DNA from: Microbulbifer aggregans
GTDB lineage: Bacteria; Pseudomonadota; Gammaproteobacteria; Pseudomonadales; Cellvibrionaceae
DNA: 64,000 nucleotides
Assembly: GCF_001750105.1 (NCBI RefSeq)
Contig: NZ_CP014143.1
Span: 1,116,001-1,180,000 of the forward strand
Direction of reading: 5' to 3'
Positions 17,164-25,657 of the stretch are shown in pieces. The first letter of the stretch is position 1. Every line of letters begins with the position of its first letter. Under the pieces are notes generated by a model. That model saw only the letters and a list, made by a program, of their open reading frames with translations. It did not search any database and had not been told where the DNA came from. Made by a program: the position numbers and the translations under genes.

Positions 17164-18795
17164 TTAACCGAGCTTGCGCTTGGTGTTGATCACATTAACG
17201 CCGTCAAAGCGCGTAGTGGAGCTACCGTGGGAGACAGTGCTTACCTGGCCCGGCTGGCCCTTGCCATCAAAGAAGGAGCCACCCAGGCGGTAGTCGCGCT
17301 TGTCACAGATCTGTGAACAGGAGTTCCAGAACTCCTGTGTATTGGACTGGTAGGCAACATCCTCCAACATGCCGGTGATCTTGCCATCCTCAATTTCGTA
17401 GAACAGCTGGCCGCCGAACTGGAAGTTATAGCGTTGCTGGTCGATGGAGAAAGAACCGGCACCGATGATGTAGATGCCCTTTTCCACATCCTTGATCATC
17501 TCGTCCAAGCTCAGCTCGTCTTTACCCGGCAGCAGCGAAACGTTCGGCATACGTTGGAATTGCACGCTGGACCAGTCATCGGCGTACGAACAGCCGTGGG
17601 ACTTTTCCTGTCCGAGCATGTGTACCTGGTCGCGGGTGGCCTGATAGTTCACCAGGATGCCATCCTTCACCAGATCCCACTGGCCGGTCTGAACGCCTTC
17701 GTCGTCATAGCCGACGGCACCCAAGGAGCCGGGTTGCACTTTGTCGGCAAAGAGATTGACCTTGTCACTGCCATACTGGAATTTGCCGCTGCGCCACTTG
17801 TCCAGAGTGGCGAACGAAGTGCCCGCGTAGTTGGCCTCGTAGCCGAGCACGCGATCCAGCTCCAGCGGGTGACCGACAGACTCATGGATGGTGAGCCACA
17901 GGTGGCTCGGATCGAGTACCAGGTCATACTTGCCGGGTTTCACCGACTTGGCGGTGAGCTTTTCCTGTGCCTGTTGTGCGGCCAGTTTCGCATCCTCGAT
18001 CATGTCGTAAGAATCGCGATAAAGCACTGTCTGTGACTGCACTTTGTCTTCGGCGCGGCCATCCAGGTACTCGAAGCCGCGGCCGACCGGTTGGCTCAGG
18101 CCGTTGCGGGTGCGGAAGCCGCCGCTTTTCTTGTCCACCGCAGTGACGGTCATCGGCGCCCACAGACGGTGTACATCCTGGTCGATATAGGAGCCGTCGG
18201 TGGAAGCGAAGTACTTCTGCTCGTTGACCAGGTAGAGACTGGAATTGATAAAACTGGCGCCCGCATCCAGGGCCGACTTGTTGACTTCCATCAGCAAGTC
18301 GATCTTTTCCGCCAGGGGTACTTGCATGGCGTTTTTCTGGATCGGGGTTTTCCAGCTTACTTCGCCAAAGCCTTTTTGCTCTGCCAGTTGCACCGGTTCA
18401 CTCTGGTGCTTCGAGTTGGCCTTGGCGGTGGCCACGGCCTTGCGGGTAGCCTTCGCGATACCGTCGACGGTCATGTCATTGGTGGCACTGAAACCCCAGG
18501 TGCCATTGGCAATCACCCGCACGCCCATGCCGATAGACTCGGTATTGACCACATTCTGCAACTGCAGCTCGCGGGTCAGCACGTACTGGTTCAGGTAACG
18601 GCCGATACGTACATCGGCATAGGTAGCCCCGAGTTTGGTGGCGGTGTTCAGAGCGGCATCGGCCAGCTCTTTCTTGACGGAAAGGTCAATGCCGTTGGTG
18701 GTCAGCTGGCTCTCGGCAATCAGGTTGCCGGAGAACGGCAGCATGGATATACCGGCGCCGGCGCCACTCAACTGGAGAAATTTTCTTCTGTCCAT
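17164..18795 (-). CDS. TldD-type metallopeptidase with twin-arginine signal (copy 1)
   Basis: A 543-residue TldD/PmbA family peptidase. It opens with MDRRKFLQLSGAGAG, a twin-arginine export signal, which the cytoplasmic TldD of E. coli lacks. The zinc-binding HESVGH motif is at residues 304-309, with the conserved GHPLELDRVLGYEANYAG context. Near the C-terminus are FWNSC and ICD cysteines that may supply the extra metal ligand. TldD proteins work with a PmbA/TldE partner as a proteolytic complex on unfolded peptides. It is highly similar over its whole length to the copy at 20209-21840. An AGGA site precedes the ATG. Confidence 0.9.
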   Translation of the reverse strand: MDRRKFLQLSGAGAGISMLPFSGNLIAESQLTTNGIDLSVKKELADAALNTATKLGATYADVRIGRYLNQYVLTRELQLQNVVNTESIGMGVRVIANGTWGFSATNDMTVDGIAKATRKAVATAKANSKHQSEPVQLAEQKGFGEVSWKTPIQKNAMQVPLAEKIDLLMEVNKSALDAGASFINSSLYLVNEQKYFASTDGSYIDQDVHRLWAPMTVTAVDKKSGGFRTRNGLSQPVGRGFEYLDGRAEDKVQSQTVLYRDSYDMIEDAKLAAQQAQEKLTAKSVKPGKYDLVLDPSHLWLTIHESVGHPLELDRVLGYEANYAGTSFATLDKWRSGKFQYGSDKVNLFADKVQPGSLGAVGYDDEGVQTGQWDLVKDGILVNYQATRDQVHMLGQEKSHGCSYADDWSSVQFQRMPNVSLLPGKDELSLDEMIKDVEKGIYIIGAGSFSIDQQRYNFQFGGQLFYEIEDGKITGMLEDVAYQSNTQEFWNSCSQICDKRDYRLGGSFFDGKGQPGQVSTVSHGSSTTRFDGVNVINTKRKLG

Positions 18796-18822
18796 GTCAG
18801 GTCCTCATGTTGGCTGGCGCTG

Positions 18823-20154
18823 TTAAACCGCGTCTGAAAGGCTGCTGAAGGTGAAATCGCGCACTTTCAGTGCCGGCACCATGGCGGAGAAGCCCCACAT
18901 GCCCACACGCTTGGCCTGGCCCATCTCCTCAATGTTGTTGAGCATGATTACCGGGCTCTCGTTGAAGCGGAAATTTTTCACCGGATACTTGATCTTGCCG
19001 TTCTCGATATAGAAAGTGCCATCGCGGGTCAGGCCGGTCAGCAGCAGGGATTGTGGATCCACCATGCGGATATACCAGGTGCGAGTCACCAGAATGCCGC
19101 GGCGGGTATTTTTGATCATTTCCTCGGTGCTCTTGTCTCCGCCGACCATGATCAGGTTGCCGGGAGTCGGGATCGCCTCTTCCTCATTCTTTTCGGCCCA
19201 ATACCGGCTGCGTGGCATATTGGTAGCTACACCATCCTTGACCCAGTCGATGCGCTGCAGGGCCATATGGTCTTCCTCGGACCATGGCGTAGCGGGCACA
19301 TTGGCGTCGGCGGGATCCGAGTAGATATGCACGCGCTTGTCGAACATTTTCTCACCGAGCCGGTTACCGCCGCCCTTCTTGCTCATAAAGCTGCGGCCCT
19401 CGTCGGCATTGCGGGCGTCATAGCTATACATCATGTAGCCCAGCAGTCCGGAGACGGCATTGGGTTCCAGGATCACGGTGTACTTACCGGGTTCGAGCGC
19501 ACGGGCTTCCTGTGACTGCACGGCCTTGTCGATGGCAATACCGGAAGTCATGGCGGTGCTCATATCATCAAAGTCGGTCACGTCGCTCTCGGCCCAACCG
19601 GAACCCAGCCCATTCTCTGTGCGCATGGTTACGGTGAAATTGGCAGAGGTGGCGACGTGATAGCCGAACAGCCCCTCGGTGTTGGCAACTGCGGCAAAGG
19701 AGCGGTCGTCTTCCAGATAGCCGGCTGCGACCACCTTGTCTTTCTTGGCGGCCATGATGGAATCGGCCGCGGCCTTGGCGCGCTGCTCCGGGGTGATGTT
19801 GGCAGTGCCTTTGGCAAAGGCTCTGACGTCCATGTATTTCTGTGGACCTAACAGTGGCATGGCTTCCGGGTTGTCTGGAGAAAGCTTCGCCAGCTCTTCA
19901 GCGCGTCGCATGACTTTTTCCAGGGCAGCATCGCTGAACTCATTGATGGTCGCGACACCGGACTTTTTGCCAAAGCGGGCCTCAACGGCCAGCTCGATAT
20001 TATCCACAATGCCACTGGTGGAAACGCTGTTGCGGGCGTAGCGGATGTTGCCAGTTTCGGCGCCGGTCAGCTGTGCACTGGCACCATCGGCGCGGCTGTA
20101 CTTCAGCACCTTGTCGAGAATGCCTTTCGCTTCACTTCTGGTCAGGATTGCCAT
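18823..20154 (-). CDS. PmbA/TldE-type peptidase partner
   Basis: A 443-residue TldD/PmbA family protein. It has no HExxxH motif and no signal peptide, which fits the PmbA/TldE role as the non-metal half of the peptidase complex. Family features include the N-terminal GNIRYARNSVSTSG stretch and LILEPNAVSG-like central part, with a GGDKSTEEMI turn. GGAG lies eight bases before the ATG. It lies between two tldD-like genes (27 and 54 bp gaps). The lack of a visible signal while both TldD partners have Tat signals raises the question of where the complex forms. Confidence 0.88.
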   Translation of the reverse strand: MAILTRSEAKGILDKVLKYSRADGASAQLTGAETGNIRYARNSVSTSGIVDNIELAVEARFGKKSGVATINEFSDAALEKVMRRAEELAKLSPDNPEAMPLLGPQKYMDVRAFAKGTANITPEQRAKAAADSIMAAKKDKVVAAGYLEDDRSFAAVANTEGLFGYHVATSANFTVTMRTENGLGSGWAESDVTDFDDMSTAMTSGIAIDKAVQSQEARALEPGKYTVILEPNAVSGLLGYMMYSYDARNADEGRSFMSKKGGGNRLGEKMFDKRVHIYSDPADANVPATPWSEEDHMALQRIDWVKDGVATNMPRSRYWAEKNEEEAIPTPGNLIMVGGDKSTEEMIKNTRRGILVTRTWYIRMVDPQSLLLTGLTRDGTFYIENGKIKYPVKNFRFNESPVIMLNNIEEMGQAKRVGMWGFSAMVPALKVRDFTFSSLSDAV

Positions 20155-20208
20155 TATTTTTTCTCCGGTTACTTATTCTTTTGACGGGGCAGTTGCCCGA
20201 ACAGTGTC

Positions 20209-21840
20209 CTACGAAATATTACGCTTGGTATTGATCACATTGATTTTGTCAAAGCGAGTGGTGGCGCAGCCGTGCGAGACTGCGCTCACCTGGCTGGGCT
20301 GGCCCTTGCCATCAAAGAAGGTGCCACCGAGGCGGTAATCACTCTCATCGCAGATAGCGGAACAGGAATTCCAGAATTCCTGGGTATTCGACTGGTAGGC
20401 GACATCTTCAACCTGGCCGACAATCTCCCCGTTCTTGATCTCGTAAAACAGCTGGCCGCCGAACTGGAAGTTGTAGCGCTGCTGGTCAATGGAGTAGGAG
20501 CCGCGCCCGAGAATGTAAATGCCTTTTTCGACATCGCGGATCATGTCGTCGACGGAGTACTTCTCCTTGCCCGGCGCCAGGGATACGTTGGGCATGCGTT
20601 GGAATTGCACACTGTCCCAGCTGTCGGCATAGGAACAACCGTGGGATTCGTCCTGGTCGATCATGTGGACCTGATCGCGTGTAGCCTGGTAGTTCACCAG
20701 GATGCCGTCCTTGACCAGGTCCCAGCGTTTGGCTTTTACCCCTTCATCGTCATAACCGACGGCACCCAGGGATCCGGGCTGGGTCCGATCGGCAAACAGG
20801 TTGACCTTGTCACTGCCGTACTGGAATTTACCACTGCGCCACTTGTCCAGTGTGGCGAAGGAGGTGCCTGCATAGTTGGCCTCATAGCCCAGTACCCGGT
20901 CCAGCTCCAGCGGATGGCCCACTGATTCGTGGATGGTAAGCCGCAGGTGCAGGGGTTCCAGCACCAGGTCGTATTTGCCAGGATCAATGGATTTCGCCGA
21001 GAGCTTGGCTTTGGCTTGATCGGCGGCGAGGATGGCATCCTCGGCCATATCATAGGAATTTTTATACAGGGTGGTCTGGCCGAGGATCTTGTCTTCCTCG
21101 CGGCCATCCAGGTACTCGTATCCCATTCCCACCGGAGTGCTCAGGCCGTCTCGGGTCTTGAACACGCCAGTGTCTTTGTCCACTGCGGTGACAGTCATCG
21201 GCGCCCAAAGGCGGTGTACGTCCTGGTCGATGTAGGAGCCGTCGCTAGAGGCGAAATACTTCTGCTCGTTGACCAGATAGAGGGAGGAGTTGATAAAGCT
21301 GGCACCCGCCTTGAGCGCACTGTTGTTGACCTCCATCAGGTAGTCTACCTTCTCGCCGACCGGCACCTCGAAGGCATTTTTTTCGATCGGGGTCTGCCAG
21401 GCTACCTCGCCCACACCCTTCACCGGTGCCAGCTGTACCGGCTCCACCTGGTACTTGGAATTGGCCTTGGCGATGGCTACCGCACGGCGCGCCGCCTGGG
21501 CGATGCCATCATCAGTCAGGTCGTTGGTGGCGGCAAAGCCCCAGGTCCCGTTGGCGATCACGCGGACACCGGCACCGAAGGACTCGGTGTTGACGATATT
21601 CTCGACACGGGTTTCACGGGTGATGACAAACTGGTTCAGGTAGCGGCCGATACGCACATCGGTATAGGTGGCGCCGGCCTTGCGCGCGGTATTCAGCACG
21701 ATATCCGCCAGCGTCTTCTTGCGCCGCACATCCATGCCATTTTGGGTCAGCTCCGCTGCGGTCACGCGGGCTCCGTACACGGGTAGCAGGATACCGCCGG
21801 CACCGACACCGGCCAGCCTCAGGAATTCTCGTCTCTGCAT
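20209..21840 (-). CDS. TldD-type metallopeptidase with twin-arginine signal (copy 2)
   Basis: A 543-residue paralogue of the gene at 17164-18795, of identical length and with very similar sequence. It starts MQRREFLRLAGVGAGG, a twin-arginine signal, and has the HESVGH zinc motif in the same position. The two copies differ near the C-terminus (VSHGC here, VSHGS in copy 1) and in scattered positions, so this is an old tandem duplication with a PmbA gene between the copies. GGGGAGG precedes the ATG. It is the first gene of the leftward unit. The two copies may form alternative complexes with one PmbA partner. Confidence 0.9.
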   Translation of the reverse strand: MQRREFLRLAGVGAGGILLPVYGARVTAAELTQNGMDVRRKKTLADIVLNTARKAGATYTDVRIGRYLNQFVITRETRVENIVNTESFGAGVRVIANGTWGFAATNDLTDDGIAQAARRAVAIAKANSKYQVEPVQLAPVKGVGEVAWQTPIEKNAFEVPVGEKVDYLMEVNNSALKAGASFINSSLYLVNEQKYFASSDGSYIDQDVHRLWAPMTVTAVDKDTGVFKTRDGLSTPVGMGYEYLDGREEDKILGQTTLYKNSYDMAEDAILAADQAKAKLSAKSIDPGKYDLVLEPLHLRLTIHESVGHPLELDRVLGYEANYAGTSFATLDKWRSGKFQYGSDKVNLFADRTQPGSLGAVGYDDEGVKAKRWDLVKDGILVNYQATRDQVHMIDQDESHGCSYADSWDSVQFQRMPNVSLAPGKEKYSVDDMIRDVEKGIYILGRGSYSIDQQRYNFQFGGQLFYEIKNGEIVGQVEDVAYQSNTQEFWNSCSAICDESDYRLGGTFFDGKGQPSQVSAVSHGCATTRFDKINVINTKRNIS

Positions 21841-22160
21841 GGTCCTCCCCAGCCCGGTACACCGCAGGGCGGTAGTGCCGGGAGTATTGGTTATTGTTCT
21901 CTGGTCGCCGGGTCAGTGTCCCAGCCGTGTATCCAACCTACCACAATGGTGGTGGCCGGTCAGCGCATCACGCGGCCACTGCCGGAGATACAAAATTTTG
22001 AGCAACACTCAGGTTCCTTCCGGGGAGAGTTGCCTGTAAAGCCGTCGTCGTTGAGCTGAAGCGAGGATCAGTTGAGTTGAGGTGGTTGCAGCCGATTTAG
22101 GGGGGGGAGCGGGAAAGTGGAATGAAAATGAAGAAGTGGTCAATATTGCGCCAACTATTG
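21841..22160. other. 320-bp non-coding gap between tldD-like and NAMPT genes
   Basis: No coding pattern is seen. It should contain the promoter of the leftward TldD/PmbA unit, but I find no convincing -35/-10 pair. A run of eight to nine Gs lies near 22099-22107. The right edge is the 3' end of the NAMPT gene, with no clear terminator. Confidence 0.5.
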
Positions 22161-23543
22161 TCAGATTTGCGCGCGTTGCCGAACTTCGTCGAAGCCGGTT
22201 TCCCGTAACAGGCGCCCGTCCCGGTATACCGGCTGTAACAGGTTGGTGCGCTGGTTCAGTGCTTCAAGCCGGATTGTCTCCAGCTTCCCGGTCTCCCCCC
22301 GGATCAGGGCCAGGCGGCCACGCTTGGATTTTTTCTCGGGCCCGGTCACGGGATCTTTCCATACGTCATGCCAGTTACCATCGATACAGATGGCGCTGGC
22401 CTTCATGGCAAAGCTCAGAGTGTCCCGATCAAGTTTCTGTAGCAGCTCACCACCCATGCCAAATGTGATGTTTTCGGCACTGATTCGCTGTTCCTTCATG
22501 GCCTCCAGTATCTTGGGGATGGAAAAGCGCGAGACGCCGTCGCCCTGAATCAGGCGAATGAAATCTGGCAGAACCCGGTAGCCCTTGCCGTTTTGCCGCG
22601 CACCGAAAATGCGCATCAGCCTCTCGAGGCTCTCGGTCACAATCGACACCGGGTCACCGGAATCCGGGCGCACCACCAGGGTACCGCCACTATTGATCAC
22701 CTGATCTTTGAGGGTGCCACCCCAGATATTCTCGATCGCATGCCAGAGGTCATAACTATCACTGACCACAGCCACAACCTGATCCGGGCCGATAAACTGT
22801 CGCAACATATTTGCGTAGGCCTGGTCTTCGCGATCCTTCCCCCACGCGGTCATGGTGCTGTGCTCTGCGGCGGGGATGGAGAAGGCCGGCATGTCAGCCC
22901 CATAAAATCGTCGCGCTGCGACCAGTGCGGAAACCGTATCGGTACCCTGGAAGTTCACCAGGTGTGACATGCCTCCAAGCATGGCGGACTCGAGGCTGCT
23001 GGCACCGCGGGCGCCGAAGTCATGGAGCTTGAACTCGAGACCGGCACGACTACCGGCAGTGTCATCGAGGTAATGGGCGAGGATCTTCTTGATCTCCCGG
23101 CTTTGAGTGGCGACGGTCACCGGATACCAGATAGCGCGTACCAGCGCCGTTTCGATGTAGCTGGTGAGCCAGAAACACGCGGGATCGGTATTGACCACCT
23201 GCAGCATGACGTTGTGCAGCGGTACCGGCGTCCCTTCCTGGACGGCACTGATTTCGAGTGGTAGCCGGCCATTGTGTCTGTGCAGGATGTGCTCCCAACC
23301 CTGTCGATGAAACGGAAGCCCATGGGCTGTGAGTACCGTTTCCGCCTTATCAATGTCGCCGGCGTGAATCGGCGTCAGAAGATATTCCTTGATGAATGCC
23401 TGCAGGCCAAAGAAGACCGGAGCAGCAAAGTCGCCACCGCGGCACTCGATATAGCTACTGATGTATTCCGCGCCCGGCGGATACTGCAAGAAGTGGCTCG
23501 CCTTGTAGCTGTCGACATTGAGTATCAGGTTATGCGCACTCAT
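22161..23543 (-). CDS. nadV: Nicotinamide phosphoribosyltransferase
   Basis: A 460-residue NAMPT/NadV-type enzyme that makes nicotinamide mononucleotide from nicotinamide and PRPP for NAD salvage. Recognisable family features are the N-terminal NVDSYKASHFLQYPPG, the KLHDFGARG segment near residues 188-196, SIPAAEHSTMTAWG near 237 with the active-site His, VVSDSYDLW near 274, VVRPDSGDP near 301 and GMGGELLQKLDRDT near 385. Length fits the NAMPT group and not the shorter nicotinate enzyme PncB. It stands alone; no nudix or adenylyltransferase gene of the NMN pathway is next to it. Confidence 0.93.
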   Translation of the reverse strand: MSAHNLILNVDSYKASHFLQYPPGAEYISSYIECRGGDFAAPVFFGLQAFIKEYLLTPIHAGDIDKAETVLTAHGLPFHRQGWEHILHRHNGRLPLEISAVQEGTPVPLHNVMLQVVNTDPACFWLTSYIETALVRAIWYPVTVATQSREIKKILAHYLDDTAGSRAGLEFKLHDFGARGASSLESAMLGGMSHLVNFQGTDTVSALVAARRFYGADMPAFSIPAAEHSTMTAWGKDREDQAYANMLRQFIGPDQVVAVVSDSYDLWHAIENIWGGTLKDQVINSGGTLVVRPDSGDPVSIVTESLERLMRIFGARQNGKGYRVLPDFIRLIQGDGVSRFSIPKILEAMKEQRISAENITFGMGGELLQKLDRDTLSFAMKASAICIDGNWHDVWKDPVTGPEKKSKRGRLALIRGETGKLETIRLEALNQRTNLLQPVYRDGRLLRETGFDEVRQRAQI

Positions 23544-23719
23544 GCGGATCTGATGGGTCGTCCGGTATGTTCATTACTTCCAGCAAAGCACAGAAGTGCC
23601 TGCGTCCTGCTTCATGCAATGACTCTCGGCACATAATCCTTCCGCATCTCAATGGCGGTGCGCGAAAAAAGAAAGCTGGAGCTTTTTCCCGCCAAAACGA
23701 ACCTTGTAATCAGTTGTAA

Positions 23720-23756
23720 TTGACCGCGCTACGGCTTGTGTGTACTTTTGTATACA
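23720..23756 (+). promoter_or_regulatory. Candidate promoter with overlapping inverted repeat before the RHH-pspA module
   Basis: TTGACC (23720-23725) and TACTTT (23743-23748) are 17 bp apart, a passable sigma-70 pair. Overlapping the -10 is an inverted repeat, TGTGTAC (23739-23745), TTTT, GTATACA (23750-23756), with six of seven pairs matched. The placement suits a repressor site; the RHH-like protein of the first gene is a candidate to bind it. Confidence 0.45.
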
Positions 23757-23832
23757 TCGGTCAGGGAACCTTAGCCTGACGAACTCCCAAATGCTGCCGG
23801 CGGTACCAGGCAACTGTTAACTGGTGACTGCC

Positions 23833-24288
23833 ATGCTCAATAAATCCCAGTCTATCTCCGCCCGGCTCTCCCCCGAAGATTACGCCTACCTGATGTCCAT
23901 TGACCGCAACGGCGCGGTTACCCAAAGCGAGAAGGTTCGCGAGCTGATTGCCATGGCGCGGGAATCCGTCGGCATGCAGAGTTTTTCCCGTGCTTACATT
24001 TCCTCATCTGAGGCCGTGCTGCCTATCAAGGCGCGCTACGCAGAGGGGAATCATCGCAGCCTGCTAGTAGAGGCTCTAATGGATCTGCTCGCCGAAGGCG
24101 CTGCGGCCGTGCAGAGCTGCGCTGAAGAAGAATTCATAACGCCGTTACTGGAGGAAAGGTCGCTGCCTGCAATCGAGGCGTTCCTCGAAAAAATTCTATT
24201 AGTGATGGTGCAGAAAAACCCGCGTACTGCCCATCCTGATTCGTCAGAAAGAATCAAGAAACAACTCGATAGTCTGTTGAATAAATAG
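23833..24288 (+). CDS. Hypothetical protein with RHH-like N-terminus, first gene of the pspA-flotillin unit
   Basis: A 151-residue protein. The N-terminal 45 residues (SISARLSPEDYAYLMSI, then QSEKVRELIAMA) look like a ribbon-helix-helix DNA-binding unit: a short strand, then two helices. The rest is helical and acidic with no known motif. I use the ATG at 23833; a GTG nine bases upstream is possible. It is followed after 29 bp by the PspA-like gene. A role as a local regulator is inferred from the fold and from the inverted repeat in its promoter. Confidence 0.65.
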   Translation: MLNKSQSISARLSPEDYAYLMSIDRNGAVTQSEKVRELIAMARESVGMQSFSRAYISSSEAVLPIKARYAEGNHRSLLVEALMDLLAEGAAAVQSCAEEEFITPLLEERSLPAIEAFLEKILLVMVQKNPRTAHPDSSERIKKQLDSLLNK

Positions 24289-24317
24289 TTAAATTCCGGA
24301 AAAGGAAGGAGAAAACA

Positions 24318-24980
24318 ATGAAAGAAGGATTGGTAAAACGTATATCCCGCCTGATATCTGCGTCCGCAAATGCTCTGGTGGATTCTGTCGAAAATGCGAC
24401 CCCGCAGCTGGTGATGGAGCAGGCCATTCGGGAAATCGACGACGCCATCGCCGAAGTCCGGGATCAGCTTGGCAAGGCAGAAGCGGCAAAATATTTAAGT
24501 AGTAAAACCCTCAACGACGAAAACAATCGTCACGCAGCACTGGCAGAACAAATCGATATCGCCGTCAGGGAAAGCCGTGATGATCTGGCCGAGATCGCGA
24601 TCGCAAAACAGATGGACATTGAAGCCCAGTTGCCGGTGCTGGAGAAAGCCATCGCGGATGCTGATGCCGAAATTCGGGAGCTGAATGCCTACATCAGTGC
24701 GCTTCAGGGCAAAAAGCGCGAAATGCGTGAGCAATTGCGAGAATTCGCCAAAGCCAGTGAGCACATCGCCAATGGTGTGAATGGTGAGCAGCGCGGCAGT
24801 AGCCGTAGCACCGCCGATAAGGTTGACCAGGCAGAGGGCGCATTCAATCGCGTGCTGGAATCGGCTGGTGTGCCAACGGTGCAGTCCAGTGCAGATGCCA
24901 GCAAGCTGGCGGAACTGGAAGAGCTGGCGCGCAACAACCGCATCAAGGAACGTCTGGCGAAAATCAAATCGGAGGCCTGA
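24318..24980 (+). CDS. PspA/IM30-family membrane-stress protein
   Basis: A 220-residue, mostly helical and coiled-coil protein of the PspA/IM30 (ESCRT-III-like) family. It has the typical beginning (KEGLVKRISRLISASANALVD), the amphipathic helix that senses damaged membrane, and a long charged coiled coil (about residues 30-165). PspA proteins polymerise on the inner membrane to keep the proton gradient. This one is the variant found with flotillin/NfeD genes and not the pspABC operon. GGAAGGAG precedes the ATG; its stop overlaps the next start by one base (TGATG). Confidence 0.9.
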   Translation: MKEGLVKRISRLISASANALVDSVENATPQLVMEQAIREIDDAIAEVRDQLGKAEAAKYLSSKTLNDENNRHAALAEQIDIAVRESRDDLAEIAIAKQMDIEAQLPVLEKAIADADAEIRELNAYISALQGKKREMREQLREFAKASEHIANGVNGEQRGSSRSTADKVDQAEGAFNRVLESAGVPTVQSSADASKLAELEELARNNRIKERLAKIKSEA

Positions 24981-25639
24981 TGGCGTTCCTACTTCAAGAC
25001 GGCAACCAGCTTTTTACCGGTGCACTGGTACTGATGCTGATGATTGCAATGCTCGAAGGGGTCATGATCCTCATCGGCGTCGGTCTCTCTGAGGTGCTCG
25101 ATAATCTATTGCCTGACATGGATATCGATCTTGATGCCCCAGACGCCGAGCCCGGTGGCGTCCTGACCAAGCTACTTGGTTGGCTGCGGTTCGGCGAAGT
25201 GCCGGCACTCATCTTGCTAGTGGCATTTCTGGTTGCTTTTGGCATCACCGGTTTACTGATCCAGATGGTCGTGGCTTCGTTCATTGGCTCCCTGTTGCCG
25301 TCGTGGTTGCTGGTGCTACCGGTACTGCTGCTGGCACTGCCGCAAGTGCGGTTCGTCGGTAACGTATTGCGGCGTTTCGCGGTTGGTGATGAAACTGAAG
25401 CCGTGGGAAGGAAGACCTTTATTGGTCGGGTGGCAACGATCACGATTGGGCAGGCGACGACCGGATCGCCAGCGGAAGCACGCTTTAGTGACGAATTTGG
25501 CACTACCCACTATGTGATGGTGGAGCCAGATGCACATGAGACTTTTGGCCAGGGAGAGCAGGTGCTGCTGGTTGAAGAGCGCGGAGCAAGCTTCCGTGTC
25601 ATCCGCCCGACCAGCAAACACCTGATGGAACAAAATTAA
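24980..25639 (+). CDS. YqiJ/NfeD-like membrane protein
   Basis: A 219-residue inner-membrane protein with helices near residues 12-36, 72-96 and 98-120, then a C-terminal OB-like beta domain (about 140-212) starting at GRKTFIGRVATITIG. This architecture matches YqiJ/NfeD-like proteins, which pair with flotillins. Translation is coupled to pspA upstream (1-bp overlap), and the flotillin gene begins 18 bp downstream. It likely anchors or modulates the flotillin scaffold. Confidence 0.85.
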   Translation: MAFLLQDGNQLFTGALVLMLMIAMLEGVMILIGVGLSEVLDNLLPDMDIDLDAPDAEPGGVLTKLLGWLRFGEVPALILLVAFLVAFGITGLLIQMVVASFIGSLLPSWLLVLPVLLLALPQVRFVGNVLRRFAVGDETEAVGRKTFIGRVATITIGQATTGSPAEARFSDEFGTTHYVMVEPDAHETFGQGEQVLLVEERGASFRVIRPTSKHLMEQN

Positions 25640-25657
25640 AACAAGGAATTACGAAAA

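Noticed and set aside
17164..21840. Loss of a metal-binding Cys in TldD copy 1 (VSHGS against VSHGC in copy 2)
   Set aside because: The more likely ligand cysteines (FWNSC and ICD) are present in both copies, so the difference does not show inactivation.
23660..23695. A small AAAGCT/AGCTTT hairpin with A and T flanks between NAMPT and the RHH-like gene
   Set aside because: It lies upstream of both divergent genes, so there is no transcript for it to end; the stem is only six pairs.
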